In this document: positions 1 through 9,412 of the stretch, piece after piece
How the letters are laid out: each line of letters begins with the position of its first letter
Numbering within the stretch: the stretch's first letter is position 1
DNA from: Phycisphaeraceae bacterium
GTDB lineage: Bacteria; Planctomycetota; Phycisphaerae; Phycisphaerales; Phycisphaeraceae
Assembly (NCBI GenBank): GCA_020831765.1
Contig: JAFIFY010000007.1
Location: 1-64,000 of the forward strand
Direction: 5' to 3'
Length of the DNA stretch: 64,000 nucleotides
Notes under the pieces: model-generated
The model's database searches: none
Seen by the model: the letters and a program-made list of their open reading frames with translations, nothing else
What the model was told of the DNA's origin: nothing
Translations under genes and position numbers: made by a program

Positions 1-158
1 GCAAGGCCGCTCAGACCCACCAAGCCGCCCGGATCGGCCCCGCAGCCCCCGGCGCGGGCGTCCTGGCACCCGTCGATGATGCCCGGACTCCCGGCAAACC
101 CCGTGCCGCATCGCACGCCGAGGTACATGCGTTTGCCCTGACGCTTCGCTGGAGAACC

Positions 159-187
159 TTGCCACACGGTTTGCGGCATGGCATAAT
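159..187 (+). promoter_or_regulatory. sigma70-type promoter for efp
   Basis: A TTGCCA box at 159-164 and a CATAAT box at 182-187 are separated by exactly 17 bp, close to the housekeeping consensus. Transcription from here would give a leader of about 150 nt before the EF-P start. The first 158 bases of the window show no convincing gene end in any frame. Confidence 0.6.
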
Positions 188-345
188 GCGGGGCTCGATT
201 GAATTTCCCGCCGCGCCTCCGATGAGGTCGCGAGCGGAAGTTGGGAACCTAACGAAAACATGGGGCCCTTGACGCGGCCTCGAGGATGTCCACCGCGGAA
301 AAGGCGCGGTCGGGAATCATCCTGAACATCCAGGAGTGTCAGTCA

Positions 346-912
346 GTGAAGGCAACGGAAATCAGAACGGGCATCGCGCTGGATTACGAGGGCGGCGTTT
401 GGGTGGTGGTGAAGACCGAGCACGTCAAACCCGGTAAAGGTCCGGCCTATGTTCAGGTCAAGATGAAGAATGCCAAGACCGGGGGCCACATCGAAAAGCG
501 GCTGCGCAGCGCTGAGGAAGTCGAGCAGGCGGTCATCGATCGCCGCGACATCGAGTTTCTCTACACCGAGCCATCCGGCGATGGCATCTTCATGGACATG
601 GAAACCTATGACCAACTGACCGTCTCCAAGGACCTGCTCGGTGATGATGTGCTTTATCTCAAGCCCAACGAACACATCAAGGGCCTGGTGTATGAGGGCC
701 AGATCATCAGCATCGAACTGCCATCCTCCGTTGAGATGACCATCACCGAAACCACGCCCGGAATCAAGGGCGCCACCGTGACCAACCAACTCAAGGATGC
801 CGTCTGCGAGACCGGGCTCAAGATCAAAGTGCCGGCTTTCATCAAGCAGGGTGAGCAGGTGCGGATCAGCACGGAGAACGGTGATTACCTGGGCCGGGTC
901 AAGGAAGAATAG
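346..912 (+). CDS. efp: translation elongation factor P
   Basis: EF-P enters the ribosomal E-site and rescues ribosomes stalled on polyproline stretches. The three beta-barrel domains are all present. The domain I loop reads PGKG, with Lys31 at the tip where the modified lysine sits in EF-P proteins. I take the GTG at 346 as the start because AGGAG lies 9 nt upstream and the resulting 188 residues match the usual EF-P length; an ATG at 286 would add 20 atypical residues. The 3' neighbour is a methyltransferase. No lysine-modifying enzyme (EpmA/EpmB, YmfI or EarP type) lies in the window, so the modification state cannot be read. Confidence 0.95.
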   Translation: MKATEIRTGIALDYEGGVWVVVKTEHVKPGKGPAYVQVKMKNAKTGGHIEKRLRSAEEVEQAVIDRRDIEFLYTEPSGDGIFMDMETYDQLTVSKDLLGDDVLYLKPNEHIKGLVYEGQIISIELPSSVEMTITETTPGIKGATVTNQLKDAVCETGLKIKVPAFIKQGEQVRISTENGDYLGRVKEE

Positions 913-1044
913 TCGGCACCCCGTCGGTCGCCGTGTGTCGATCGATAAGCCGACACCGATCCACGGCCGCGCTGCCTCGAATTCATGAATCGATTGGTTG
1001 CGAGGCGCCCACACAACGCCTTAAATGTCCCGACGATCACGCCC

Positions 1045-1827
1045 ATGCATCGCTTCTACGACGAACTGGCCGATCTCTGGCCCCTGCTAAGCCCGGTGGA
1101 GGATTATGCGGCGGAAGCCGGATCGATCCTCAACCTGCTCTACGAACTTCGCTACCTGGGCAATGGCGCACGCCCGCGACTGCTGGAACTCGGGGCCGGG
1201 GGTGGGCATACCCTCGCTCACCTGACCGAGTTCGTCGATGCCACGGCTGTCGATATCTCCCCGGCGATGCTCGAACAGTGCGGCAAGCTGAATCCCGAGG
1301 TCGAATGCATTGAAGCGGATATGTGTTCGGTCACGCTCGATCGCGAGTTTGATGTGGTCCTGTGCCACGATGCCGTTGATTACCTGACCGATACCGGCCA
1401 GGTGCGTCGGATGATACGCACGGCGTGGGACCATCTGCGGCCGGGCGGCCTGTTCATCTGTGCTCCGACCTATACAACCGAAGAACCGATCGACGGTCAG
1501 GTTGAGACGGACCAGAATCGTGATGGTCACCGTTGCGTGACCTTTATGAGCTATCTTTACGATCCGGATGTCAATGATGGACGTTTCCGGATGGTGCTGG
1601 TGGTCATTACCGATGAAGCGGGGCAGGTCAAAGTCTTCCACGAAGAGCACGAGCTTGGGCTGTTCAGCCCCAAGACATGGCTCACCCTGCTGTTCAAGCA
1701 GGGCTTTCAGCCGCAGCGCATCACACTGAAGGCATCTCCGCCGCGCGATCTCGAACGGTGTGAAGCGGATCAGGACGCCGTTCCGTACCCGGTGTTCGTC
1801 GGCATGAAACCCAGCGCGGCGATGTAA
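1045..1827 (+). CDS. class I SAM-dependent methyltransferase
   Basis: This is a Rossmann-fold methyltransferase of about 260 residues. The SAM-binding motif I is LLELGAGGGHT, followed by an acidic strand end (AVDIS) and a motif II/III region with HDAVDYL. These are typical of the UbiE/ubiquinone-like small-molecule methyltransferases. The substrate cannot be read from sequence. The ATG at 1045 gives a natural N-terminus (MHRFYDELADLW); an upstream ATG at 985 would add 20 residues that do not look conserved. It is co-directional with efp and convergent with the sirtuin gene, with a hairpin at its stop codon. Confidence 0.85.
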   Translation: MHRFYDELADLWPLLSPVEDYAAEAGSILNLLYELRYLGNGARPRLLELGAGGGHTLAHLTEFVDATAVDISPAMLEQCGKLNPEVECIEADMCSVTLDREFDVVLCHDAVDYLTDTGQVRRMIRTAWDHLRPGGLFICAPTYTTEEPIDGQVETDQNRDGHRCVTFMSYLYDPDVNDGRFRMVLVVITDEAGQVKVFHEEHELGLFSPKTWLTLLFKQGFQPQRITLKASPPRDLERCEADQDAVPYPVFVGMKPSAAM

Positions 1828-1849
1828 GCGATCGCACCATCCGATCGTT
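1827..1849. terminator. hairpin between convergent genes
   Basis: AGCGATCG (1827-1834) can pair with CGATCGTT (1842-1849) across a 7-nt loop, giving an 8-bp stem with one G-T pair. It overlaps the methyltransferase stop codon and lies just beyond the sirtuin stop. A bidirectional terminator is likely, but there is no clear U tract. Confidence 0.4.
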
Positions 1850-1854
1850 ACCGC

Positions 1855-2628
1855 TCAGGCTGGCGACGAATCGCCCCAGGTCTTCCGCACCAGGCTCGGC
1901 AGAATCGTTCCCGCCGCGCCCTGAAGGCACCATCGCATGCACGAGGTATAGGGCGTGGGTTCGAGGTTGATCTGACAGCAGGCGCAACCGGAATCCATGG
2001 CCAGATCCACCAACCCCGCGGCCGGATGCACCAGCCCGCTCGTGCCCACGACCAAGAGCAGATCAGCCTGTTGAACCATGGATTCAGCCGCCGCGAAAGC
2101 ATCCCGCGGCAACATTTCTCCGAACCATACGACGCCCGGGCGCACGGGCTGGCCACAGGCTCGGCAGCGCGGCGGATAAGGCGACAGCGGCTCATCGGCC
2201 AGCGTCATCGAAGCCGCGCAACCGGAGCATCGCCAATCATGCAGCGAGCCATGCAACTCGACAATCCGCCTCGACCCGGCGCGCTGGTGCAGGCCATCAA
2301 CATTCTGAGTCACCAGTAGGAATCGCCCGCCCCGCCCCTCAACATGCCCCTCGATCTCCGTCAGCGCCGCATGGCCGGCATTGGGCCGACACTGAAGACA
2401 AGCAAGCCGTCGCTGATCGTACCACTCCGTCACACGCGCCGGGTCACGACCAAACGCTTGCGGGGTGGCCAACTCATACGGATCGAAGCGGGCCCAATGC
2501 CCCGTCAGCGCATCGCGAAAGGTCGGTATACCACTCTCGGCACTGACACCCGACCCGGTCAGGACCGCGACAGCCCGCGCGGCGGCAAGCAGCTCGACCA
2601 GAGCTTCGGGAAGCGAATCAGCCTGCAT
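1855..2628 (-). CDS. cobB: NAD-dependent protein deacylase, sirtuin (CobB/SIRT5-like)
   Basis: Sirtuins remove acyl groups from lysine using NAD+, giving nicotinamide and O-acyl-ADP-ribose. The NAD motif [15 protein letters not shown] (residues 25-39), the TQNVDGLH motif and catalytic His126 in ELHGS are present, with a Cys4 zinc site at 134, 137, 155 and 158. Tyr70 and Arg73 form the YxxR pair that in SIRT5 and E. coli CobB binds malonyl or succinyl groups, so desuccinylase activity is plausible. The 257-residue length fits the family. It stands alone on the minus strand, convergent with the methyltransferase gene. Confidence 0.92.
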   Translation of the reverse strand: MQADSLPEALVELLAAARAVAVLTGSGVSAESGIPTFRDALTGHWARFDPYELATPQAFGRDPARVTEWYDQRRLACLQCRPNAGHAALTEIEGHVEGRGGRFLLVTQNVDGLHQRAGSRRIVELHGSLHDWRCSGCAASMTLADEPLSPYPPRCRACGQPVRPGVVWFGEMLPRDAFAAAESMVQQADLLLVVGTSGLVHPAAGLVDLAMDSGCACCQINLEPTPYTSCMRWCLQGAAGTILPSLVRKTWGDSSPA

Positions 2629-2717
2629 GTTTCATGATCCACGGCAATGCTGCGATGCATAGGGCTTGATGGATATTCGAGGACGTTCACGCTTCACTAT
2701 TCGCACATCGTAACCAA

Positions 2718-2731
2718 CTCCGCATGCGGAG
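2718..2731. repeat. 14-bp perfect palindrome upstream of the sirtuin gene
   Basis: CTCCGCATGCGGAG is a perfect inverted repeat in the 236-bp gap between the sirtuin start and the end of the catabolic operon. It could be an operator for the sirtuin gene or part of a 3' hairpin of the operon, whose transcripts run through it. There is no U tract and no second copy that I noticed. Confidence 0.3.
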
Positions 2732-2864
2732 AGATCCCATAACCTTGATCAGTCTGAAGTTGTATCAACCCCGAAAGGTCAAGGATCGGAATGAACAGGT
2801 GTCCGAGGTCGGACGTCGGGAGAGCAACGAAAATCCGGAACACGGACCGTTCTTGGCGGCGACA

Positions 2865-4541
2865 TCATTCCGCGGCGACGCGAAGCAATTCTTCTTCCGC
2901 CGCGCGACACCATAGGCCATTCTCCAGCTTGGCCGCGACCGTCGGGAAACGTCCGCTCAGTTCATCAAGGCGGACCAGACCCAGTGAGCGGAGCATGGGG
3001 TAGACGATGATCTTTCCGGCGAGTGTCCGGTTCTCCACCGCGGCGATGCCGTCCACGGCGCCGGCCATGCCACTGATGGCATCCACGGAAAGATTGGTGT
3101 CCAGTTGGCCAGCCTCGACCTTTCGCAGCACGATCTTCATATCCTCGATGACCGACCCGCTGGTGCCGAACATGAACACCTTCTTTTCGATCACCGCATT
3201 GAGATCGATGGGGTGCCGGGTCGGCGCGGGAATCCCGGCGAAGATATTGACCCTCGCCTTGGGAGCGGACTGGACAACCGCATCGGCCACCAGGGCGGGC
3301 ACCGGGGCCATCAGGGCGATGTAATCGTAAGGCCCGGCCGGCGCTTCCTTGGCATGCACCAGATTCAGCCGCACATTGTTGGCCTCGGCCAACGGTTTCA
3401 CTCGCGCCATCAGCGCATCGAGCCTCGTCTGGTCGAAATCGGTCCCGACAACGCTCAACCCGGCTATGCCGCTACAGACATCCCGAACAACATGCATCTG
3501 GCCCATCGGACCGCCTGCACCGACAATCAATATCCGGTCACCCTCGGCCAATTCACCATTGGATGGGAGGTGCGTATAGCCGTCGCGCGGATCCCCGGTA
3601 ACCGTGCCGGTCCAGCGCGTCATCCCATAGTGAATACGCCCGACACCGATATTGACCGGCCGATCGATCCGCCGACCATCGAGGACAATGTTGATCATGC
3701 CCCGCGCGGCCAGTTTGTCATTGAGCGTCTCGATGGTCGCCGAATCATGGCCGTAATAGATAATGTCATCCACGGATTCATCGGCGATGCCAGCCAGATC
3801 GTCGGCGGTCTCGACGCGGATTCCAGCCTCGCCGGATTCGCCCAGATCCAATGATGCCCGACCCATGTGGACCAGACTTCCTCTGAACCGGGCATCCGCC
3901 AAAGCCTTAGCCAGGCCTGTCGGTTCTCGGCCCGGGTCCATCACCACGAGCAATCGACCATCAGGCTTGAGCCCCTGCCTTTCACGGTTGACGTACGAAT
4001 CTTCAACACACGCCCAGGGCTCGACCAGCGCAATCGCTGAAGCGCTTCGTTCATCGCCAACGGGGATCAGAAAGCGCTCACCCTGGCGATCGATCACGAT
4101 ACGCTCATCCAGCAGAACATATTCCTGTAAGCCGCCTTCGAAGTTGTAGCCGAACGCGGCATTGGATCCCTTCGTGGGCAGATCGCGATAATCGGTCTGC
4201 ACCAGGCAACGCTCGCCGACCTTGTGCCGCGTCACCTGATCGCCCACCGCCACGATGCGACAAACCACCTCGTGACCGGGTACCGTGGGCCTGTTGCCCG
4301 GAACATAGCTCCGAAAGCCATCGAGCACTTTTGAATCAAGTCCGGCGACAATGTCGCTCTTGCGGGCGTGCTGATCGAATTGCTTGAGCAATTTCAGATC
4401 GGAAAAACATAGACCGACCGCCTCGATCCTGGCGAGCATCTCATGGGGCCCGGGCAGCCATACCGGCTTGCTGTCGGTGATTTCCAGTCGATCGGGGCCG
4501 GTCAGTTGAACAGCGTGCTGAGTCTTGGGAATGGCGGTCAT
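2865..4541 (-). CDS. oversized medium-chain zinc-type alcohol dehydrogenase with two Rossmann-like regions
   Basis: The N-terminal GroES-like half carries the MDR signatures: Cys45 in GLCFSD, His90-Glu91 in PGHE, and Glu174 in LVEPWAC. At 558 residues it is about 190 longer than usual MDR enzymes. A first alpha/beta segment (about 196-290) lacks a clean glycine motif. A second one (about 336-470) has the intact GAGGPMG dinucleotide motif. It probably oxidises or reduces a sugar-derived alcohol or aldehyde with NAD(P). It is the last gene of the minus-strand operon, 79 bp after the aldolase/SDR gene. The substrate is unknown; sorbitol- or threonine-dehydrogenase-like names would be guesses. 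Confidence 0.8.
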   Translation of the reverse strand: MTAIPKTQHAVQLTGPDRLEITDSKPVWLPGPHEMLARIEAVGLCFSDLKLLKQFDQHARKSDIVAGLDSKVLDGFRSYVPGNRPTVPGHEVVCRIVAVGDQVTRHKVGERCLVQTDYRDLPTKGSNAAFGYNFEGGLQEYVLLDERIVIDRQGERFLIPVGDERSASAIALVEPWACVEDSYVNRERQGLKPDGRLLVVMDPGREPTGLAKALADARFRGSLVHMGRASLDLGESGEAGIRVETADDLAGIADESVDDIIYYGHDSATIETLNDKLAARGMINIVLDGRRIDRPVNIGVGRIHYGMTRWTGTVTGDPRDGYTHLPSNGELAEGDRILIVGAGGPMGQMHVVRDVCSGIAGLSVVGTDFDQTRLDALMARVKPLAEANNVRLNLVHAKEAPAGPYDYIALMAPVPALVADAVVQSAPKARVNIFAGIPAPTRHPIDLNAVIEKKVFMFGTSGSVIEDMKIVLRKVEAGQLDTNLSVDAISGMAGAVDGIAAVENRTLAGKIIVYPMLRSLGLVRLDELSGRFPTVAAKLENGLWCRAAEEELLRVAAE

Positions 4542-4620
4542 GGTCGATCACTTTCGTTGGGCGTCAAAGGGTTGGTTACGGGTCAGGACTTCATCGGCCG
4601 GCGGCGATTCAACGCGGGGG

Positions 4621-6618
4621 TCAACTCAACATGACCTGCCCCCCGGTGACCGGAACCGCCTGGCCGGTTTCATAGGCCTGGTCCACCAGGTAATAAATCG
4701 CCTGCATCACATCCAGAGCGCGGCAGCCGCGGCCCATCGGAACCTTTGCCTCGTATGCGTGCTTCACATCCTCGATGGACTTTGCGCCGGGAACCTTGCC
4801 CGTACGGAGATACTGCACGAACAGTCCGTTCTCAGGATCGGACCAGAGCGGACCATCGAAGAAGTTGCCCGGACAGATCGCGTTGACCTTGATTCCATCC
4901 TCGATCAGCTCCAGCGCGAAGGACTGCGTCAGGCCGATCCCGCCGAACTTGCCGCCGGCATACGCCCCGTTCCGGTTCGACCCGACCAGACCTGATTTGC
5001 TGTTGATCTGGATGATGTCCGCCATGGCGGATGGGTTGGCCGTGTGCTGTGCCGCCATGATGGGGCATAGGCCCTGCACACAGCGGAAATAGCCGGTGTA
5101 ATTCACATCGGTCACGAAGGTGAAATCGCGCTCGCTCATGGTCTTGACCGAAGCGGCCCGAAGCACACCGGCGTTGCTGACCAGCAGATCGAGCCCGCCA
5201 TAGGCAGCGACCGTGCGCAGCGCGGCCTCGTGAACACTCTGAACCGACATGACGTTCATGGCCAGACCGATCGCACGGCCCGGGCCGTGCGTCTTCTCCA
5301 GCTCCACCCCCGCCTGTTCGGCGCCATCGGCGTTCACATCGCCCAGCACGACACATGCGCCCTGCGATACCAGGTGGCGGGAGATTTCCAAGCCAAACCC
5401 TTGAGCAGCGCCGGTGACCAGCGCGATCCGGCCGGCCATGCGACCGGAGCAGCGTGGAGGCGTTTGGGCGGCACGAAGCGCGGCGTGCCGACGGGCGATC
5501 GCGCTGAGATGATCCTGCGAAAGGTGGTTCGGTTCGGCGATACGGTCATTGAGCTGTATCAGCGCTCGGAAAAGGTCCAGACACCGTCGCGCCTGATCAA
5601 TGCATCGTGAGCTTGCGATGATGCCCAGACCTTCAATCAGCACCACGCGCGGAAGCTGATCGTGCTGACTCCGGTAATCGTTGATCGCTTCCTGGATCGC
5701 CGCGCGGATCGCCTTGCCCTCAAGCCCGGCATCAAGGCGGAGCATCATCGGTGCCGGACCGCAGACGATTTGCCCCTCAGGATGAAGCAGAAGGCCGGCG
5801 GGGTTGAAATCCGCGCGCATCGTCATCCGCCTGGCACCCGCCGAGAAATCGCAAGCCAGGATTGGCAGGGCTCCCTCATCGGCCAGCAGGCCGCGCAGCA
5901 TCGGAACCCATTCGATGATGGCATCGGGCAGTTCATCAGGTTCGGACTTACTGATCGCCTGCGGAGGCGGGAAACGCTGGATCAATTCGTCGATCAGGCG
6001 CTCAAAGTCTTCCACGGCATCCGCGGCGATCAGGATGCCATCATTCTCAAAGACGACAATTCGCGGTTCCAAGGATCGTTGAACCTGTTCCGCCTTGAAT
6101 CGCTGGGCCAATCGCCGCGCCACCTGATGCCGTGATTCGCCGGACGGCAGCCAGGCCGCCGACCCGCCGAACAGTTCCGCGATGCGTTGGCCACCGTTGC
6201 GATCGCAACAAAGCTCCATGGCCGCCACGGGATGGACATGCAGAATGATTCGGTGAGGCACGGCATGGTGGGGCAAGGCATCCAGCGGCGGCCGACCGGG
6301 GTCGATCGGATCCAGCTTGGCGCGCAACAGGTTCCGATACTCATCTAACGTCTGACCCGGCCCCGCCTGATCCGGCTCGGCTCGCAGCCTGTCATCGAGG
6401 GCAAGTCGATCCATCAGCACCATGCACTCTGCATGCAACGAGTGAATCGGCGTCTGATCGGAACTGATCAGCATTTCGTTGCCATCGATCTTGACCGAGA
6501 AACAGCCCAGCCGGTCGAATCCGGGCATGTTGAACCGGATCAACCGTTCAACACCGGCGACCAGGCGTTCAAAGCCGCCGATCGACCAGGGCTTGAGTTC
6601 CTCAGTGGATGGATTCAT
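4621..6618 (-). CDS. bifunctional class II aldolase / short-chain dehydrogenase
   Basis: Residues 1 to about 385 form a class II (zinc) aldolase-like domain with HVHP at 127-130. Residues about 395-665 form an SDR with the NAD motif TGAAQGFG (402-409), SNAG (481-484), Ser542 and the YxxxK pair Tyr553/Lys557. This architecture is that of rhamnulose-1-phosphate aldolase/lactaldehyde dehydrogenase fusions (RhaEW/YuxG type), which split a ketose phosphate and oxidise or reduce the aldehyde. I start at ATG 6618, preceded by AAGGAA, giving 665 residues. It lies 13 bp after the PHP gene. The sugar is not determined; no rhamnose kinase or isomerase is nearby. Confidence 0.85.
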   Translation of the reverse strand: MNPSTEELKPWSIGGFERLVAGVERLIRFNMPGFDRLGCFSVKIDGNEMLISSDQTPIHSLHAECMVLMDRLALDDRLRAEPDQAGPGQTLDEYRNLLRAKLDPIDPGRPPLDALPHHAVPHRIILHVHPVAAMELCCDRNGGQRIAELFGGSAAWLPSGESRHQVARRLAQRFKAEQVQRSLEPRIVVFENDGILIAADAVEDFERLIDELIQRFPPPQAISKSEPDELPDAIIEWVPMLRGLLADEGALPILACDFSAGARRMTMRADFNPAGLLLHPEGQIVCGPAPMMLRLDAGLEGKAIRAAIQEAINDYRSQHDQLPRVVLIEGLGIIASSRCIDQARRCLDLFRALIQLNDRIAEPNHLSQDHLSAIARRHAALRAAQTPPRCSGRMAGRIALVTGAAQGFGLEISRHLVSQGACVVLGDVNADGAEQAGVELEKTHGPGRAIGLAMNVMSVQSVHEAALRTVAAYGGLDLLVSNAGVLRAASVKTMSERDFTFVTDVNYTGYFRCVQGLCPIMAAQHTANPSAMADIIQINSKSGLVGSNRNGAYAGGKFGGIGLTQSFALELIEDGIKVNAICPGNFFDGPLWSDPENGLFVQYLRTGKVPGAKSIEDVKHAYEAKVPMGRGCRALDVMQAIYYLVDQAYETGQAVPVTGGQVMLS

Positions 6619-6631
6619 GATCCATGGTTCC

Positions 6632-7915
6632 TTACCTGTTGATTTGATGGTATCGCTCCAACGCCGCAGCGCCCATCGCCGCCAGCCGGGCGATTCGCCG
6701 GTCAGGATCATCATCGTCGGTTCGCCGGCCCTCTCCGTCCACCCACCCGGGCCGACCGTGTGCGCCCAGCAATTGGTGAGCGATCAGAACGCAAGCGCCT
6801 TCGGTGAACAGGTTCCGTGTTTCCGGTGACAGCGAATCGCCTCCGGGGCCGCGCGGCTCGATGGGCATCGATTCGGTCGTATTGTGCTCGGTACCGGCGG
6901 TCACGATGAATCCCTGGCCGCGCAGAGAGCGGGCATATTCATCCAGAACCCGGCGACTGTTGCGAAACGTGATGAACTCGACGGCATGAATATTCATCGC
7001 CCGCAAGCGTTGAGCCAGCGCGTCGGGCGTGCTCTCGAAGTCGCTGATCCGCTTGGCCGCATCGAGCAGCACGGGATAGCAGGGGATGCCCCAGAGATTC
7101 AGGATCATCGCATGCGCCGACTCGAAGTCCACGAACTGCTCATCAACATAGGCCGGCTTACCGACTTTCATCAACTGGCTTCGAATCAGGTCCTGAATGC
7201 GTGCGGGCTGATCGACATCCACGGCATGGGCGGAATCACCCAGGAGCGAAACCAGCGCGGTTCGGAGGGCATCGCCTTCGAGCAATTCGCTCAACGCCTC
7301 CTGAAGGGCTTGCGCGGCGTGGCGTTCCTGCAAATAAACGATCTCGGACGGACACCCGTGATGGCGGGCGATCCGGCACCCGATCGCATCCGGATCGAGC
7401 GTGACATTCAGGCCATGCCGCCGCGCCACCGATTCCAGGCGACCCAGCATGTCGTTGATCCGCGATGAGTCGAGCCCGCGGATGCGATCCATCGTGCGCT
7501 GAGCCTGTTCGTTCATCGGCGACATATCCGTCAGCGCCTTGCCGCACAGATACATCTTGCCGGGATTCACCGGATCATTGAGCAGCGTGCCCGATGCCTT
7601 GAGGTCATCGAGCATGCAGATCACTTCCATGCCAAACAACGGCAGCACACGCGCCAAAGCCGCCCGCGCGGCAAACTCGGTGTAAATCTCAAAGCCGTAA
7701 TAGTTGTTGACACCCACCGCCTCGATGCCCTCGCCCGCCGCCTGTTCCATGGCCTCGCGCACGGTTCCGAAGGCTGAAAAATTCGGCGGCAGATGAAGGT
7801 GGCTGTTCACCGGACCGACCTGGCCCGGATCGAACTTCGGCTCGGCATCCCCGAGCAGCGCATCGGGATCACCCAGGCTGCGAAACGAATCCATCGGCGT
7901 CATCAAGTCAGGCAT
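6632..7915 (-). CDS. PHP-domain putative metal-dependent hydrolase
   Basis: The protein has 427 residues. Near the N-terminus it reads NSHLHLPPNFSAF (His39, His41), the HxH metal motif of PHP-fold or amidohydrolase-like phosphoesterases. Further metal-ligand candidates are the conserved-looking ITFRNSRR and TAGTEHNT segments. PHP proteins hydrolyse phosphate esters (histidinol phosphate, for example); here a sugar phosphate is a reasonable guess because of the aldolase/SDR gene 13 bp downstream. There is no signal peptide, so it should be cytoplasmic. The lipoamide dehydrogenase gene ends 40 bp upstream. The exact reaction is unknown. Confidence 0.7.
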   Translation of the reverse strand: MPDLMTPMDSFRSLGDPDALLGDAEPKFDPGQVGPVNSHLHLPPNFSAFGTVREAMEQAAGEGIEAVGVNNYYGFEIYTEFAARAALARVLPLFGMEVICMLDDLKASGTLLNDPVNPGKMYLCGKALTDMSPMNEQAQRTMDRIRGLDSSRINDMLGRLESVARRHGLNVTLDPDAIGCRIARHHGCPSEIVYLQERHAAQALQEALSELLEGDALRTALVSLLGDSAHAVDVDQPARIQDLIRSQLMKVGKPAYVDEQFVDFESAHAMILNLWGIPCYPVLLDAAKRISDFESTPDALAQRLRAMNIHAVEFITFRNSRRVLDEYARSLRGQGFIVTAGTEHNTTESMPIEPRGPGGDSLSPETRNLFTEGACVLIAHQLLGAHGRPGWVDGEGRRTDDDDPDRRIARLAAMGAAALERYHQINR

Positions 7916-7955
7916 GGCAACGGGTTTCCAGGGATGCGGGTGGGTTGTCTTCCGC

Positions 7956-9377
7956 TCAACCGGTCAGGACCGGCGCGGTGATCACTTTGCGCGGCGGCAG
8001 ATGCAGCCCCATGCCCAGAGCATCTTCGGCGGCTTCTTTGATGGCCTCGCTGATCGTGGGATGAGCGAAGACGCACTCGGCCAGTTCCTCGACCGTGGCT
8101 CCGGTGTGCAGCAGGTTGGCGGCCGCCGCGATGCATTCGGTGGCGTGAGCGCCGATCATGTGAGCACCCAGAAGCGCATCGGTCTCCCGATGACGGATGA
8201 TCTTGACCATGCCATCGGTGTGGCGCGAAGCCATGGCCTTACCCAGATAGCCGACCGGAAATCGCCCAATGCTGATGGGCAGTTTCTGATCCCGCGCCTC
8301 GCGCTCGGTCAATCCCACCGAGCCGATCTCGGGAAAGGTATAGACGGCCGACGGAATCGGACGGGTGAAGGGCCGGGTATGCCCCAGGGCATTCTCCACC
8401 GCGGCCACACCGTGAGCCGAGGCGGCGTGGGCCAGCAGGCATTGGCCGTTGACATCGCCGATGGCCCAGATACCGGCGATTCCGGTACGCAGGTGATCAT
8501 CCACTGGAACAAAACCCCGCCGACTCAACTCCAGGCCGAGCTTTTCAAGTCCCAGTCCCGCGGTATTGGGTTGACGTCCCGTGGCCACAAGAATCCGATC
8601 CGTGTCCAGGTTCGTTCCATCGTTAAGGCGAACCTTCACACCATCGCCAACCTGTACATCCTCCACCTTCACATTCAAGTGCATCCCAATGCCGCGAGCT
8701 TTGAACACCTTGGCCAGTTCGGCGGCCATATCCTCATCAAGACCGGGAAGCAACGTCGGCATCATCTCCACGATCGTCACTTCCACGCCCAGCGGCCGCA
8801 TCATGCACGCGAACTCACAACCGATCACCCCACCACCGACAATCAGCAGCTTGCCGGGCAGGTTCTTCCAGTGCACGGCCTCATCGGAAGTGCAGACCCA
8901 CGCCGGATCGTCCGGCCAACCGGCAATGCGCGATGGCGACGATCCTGTGGCGATGATTACATGATCGCCGTGAATTGTTCGCACTCCGCCATCTTCACCG
9001 TGAACAGCCACTTTGCCCGGCGCTTCGATGGTGGCGCTGCCATTGAAAACCTGAACGCGTCGAAGCTTGAAGAAGTTCGCGATGCCGCCGCGCAGTTGGC
9101 GGATGACCTTGTCCTTATGTTTCTGAATGGCCGACCAGTCGGCGGTGACATCGCCCTGGACCTTCAGGCCCCATTTCGATCCGTTCTGAACCTGATGAAG
9201 CAGCTCACTGGATGACAACAGGGCCTTGGAAGGAATGCAGCCCCAGTTGAGGCACGTTCCGCCGAGGTGGGATTTCTCGATGACGGCGACCTTGGCCCCC
9301 ATCTGGGCGGCCTTAAGCGCCGCGATATAACCACCAGGCCCCGCGCCAATCACCACGATCTGAAAATGCTCGCTCAT
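7956..9377 (-). CDS. lpdA: dihydrolipoyl dehydrogenase (E3)
   Basis: This flavoenzyme reoxidises the dihydrolipoyl arm of E2 and passes electrons to NAD+. The FAD motif GAGPGGYIAA, the redox disulfide GGTCLNWGCIPSK, the NAD motif GGGVIGCE and the C-terminal His-Glu pair region (AHPTISEAIKEA) are all visible. ATG 9377 gives MSEHFQIVVIGAG and 473 residues, the normal length. The E2 gene ends 35 bp upstream, so this E3 probably serves the complex encoded here. Glycine cleavage or another 2-oxoacid complex could share it. Confidence 0.95.
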   Translation of the reverse strand: MSEHFQIVVIGAGPGGYIAALKAAQMGAKVAVIEKSHLGGTCLNWGCIPSKALLSSSELLHQVQNGSKWGLKVQGDVTADWSAIQKHKDKVIRQLRGGIANFFKLRRVQVFNGSATIEAPGKVAVHGEDGGVRTIHGDHVIIATGSSPSRIAGWPDDPAWVCTSDEAVHWKNLPGKLLIVGGGVIGCEFACMMRPLGVEVTIVEMMPTLLPGLDEDMAAELAKVFKARGIGMHLNVKVEDVQVGDGVKVRLNDGTNLDTDRILVATGRQPNTAGLGLEKLGLELSRRGFVPVDDHLRTGIAGIWAIGDVNGQCLLAHAASAHGVAAVENALGHTRPFTRPIPSAVYTFPEIGSVGLTEREARDQKLPISIGRFPVGYLGKAMASRHTDGMVKIIRHRETDALLGAHMIGAHATECIAAAANLLHTGATVEELAECVFAHPTISEAIKEAAEDALGMGLHLPPRKVITAPVLTG

Positions 9378-9412
9378 GCCGATTCTCAATTTCCGTGAAT
9401 ATCCGTGATACC

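Noticed and set aside
7914-9215. Long open frame antisense to the lipoamide dehydrogenase gene (similar long antisense frames occur at 18648-20036, 21121-22491, 31860-33071 and 61804-63039).
   Set aside because: High-GC third positions create long mirror frames. Their translations show no domain, lack start signals and lie wholly opposite genes with clear families.
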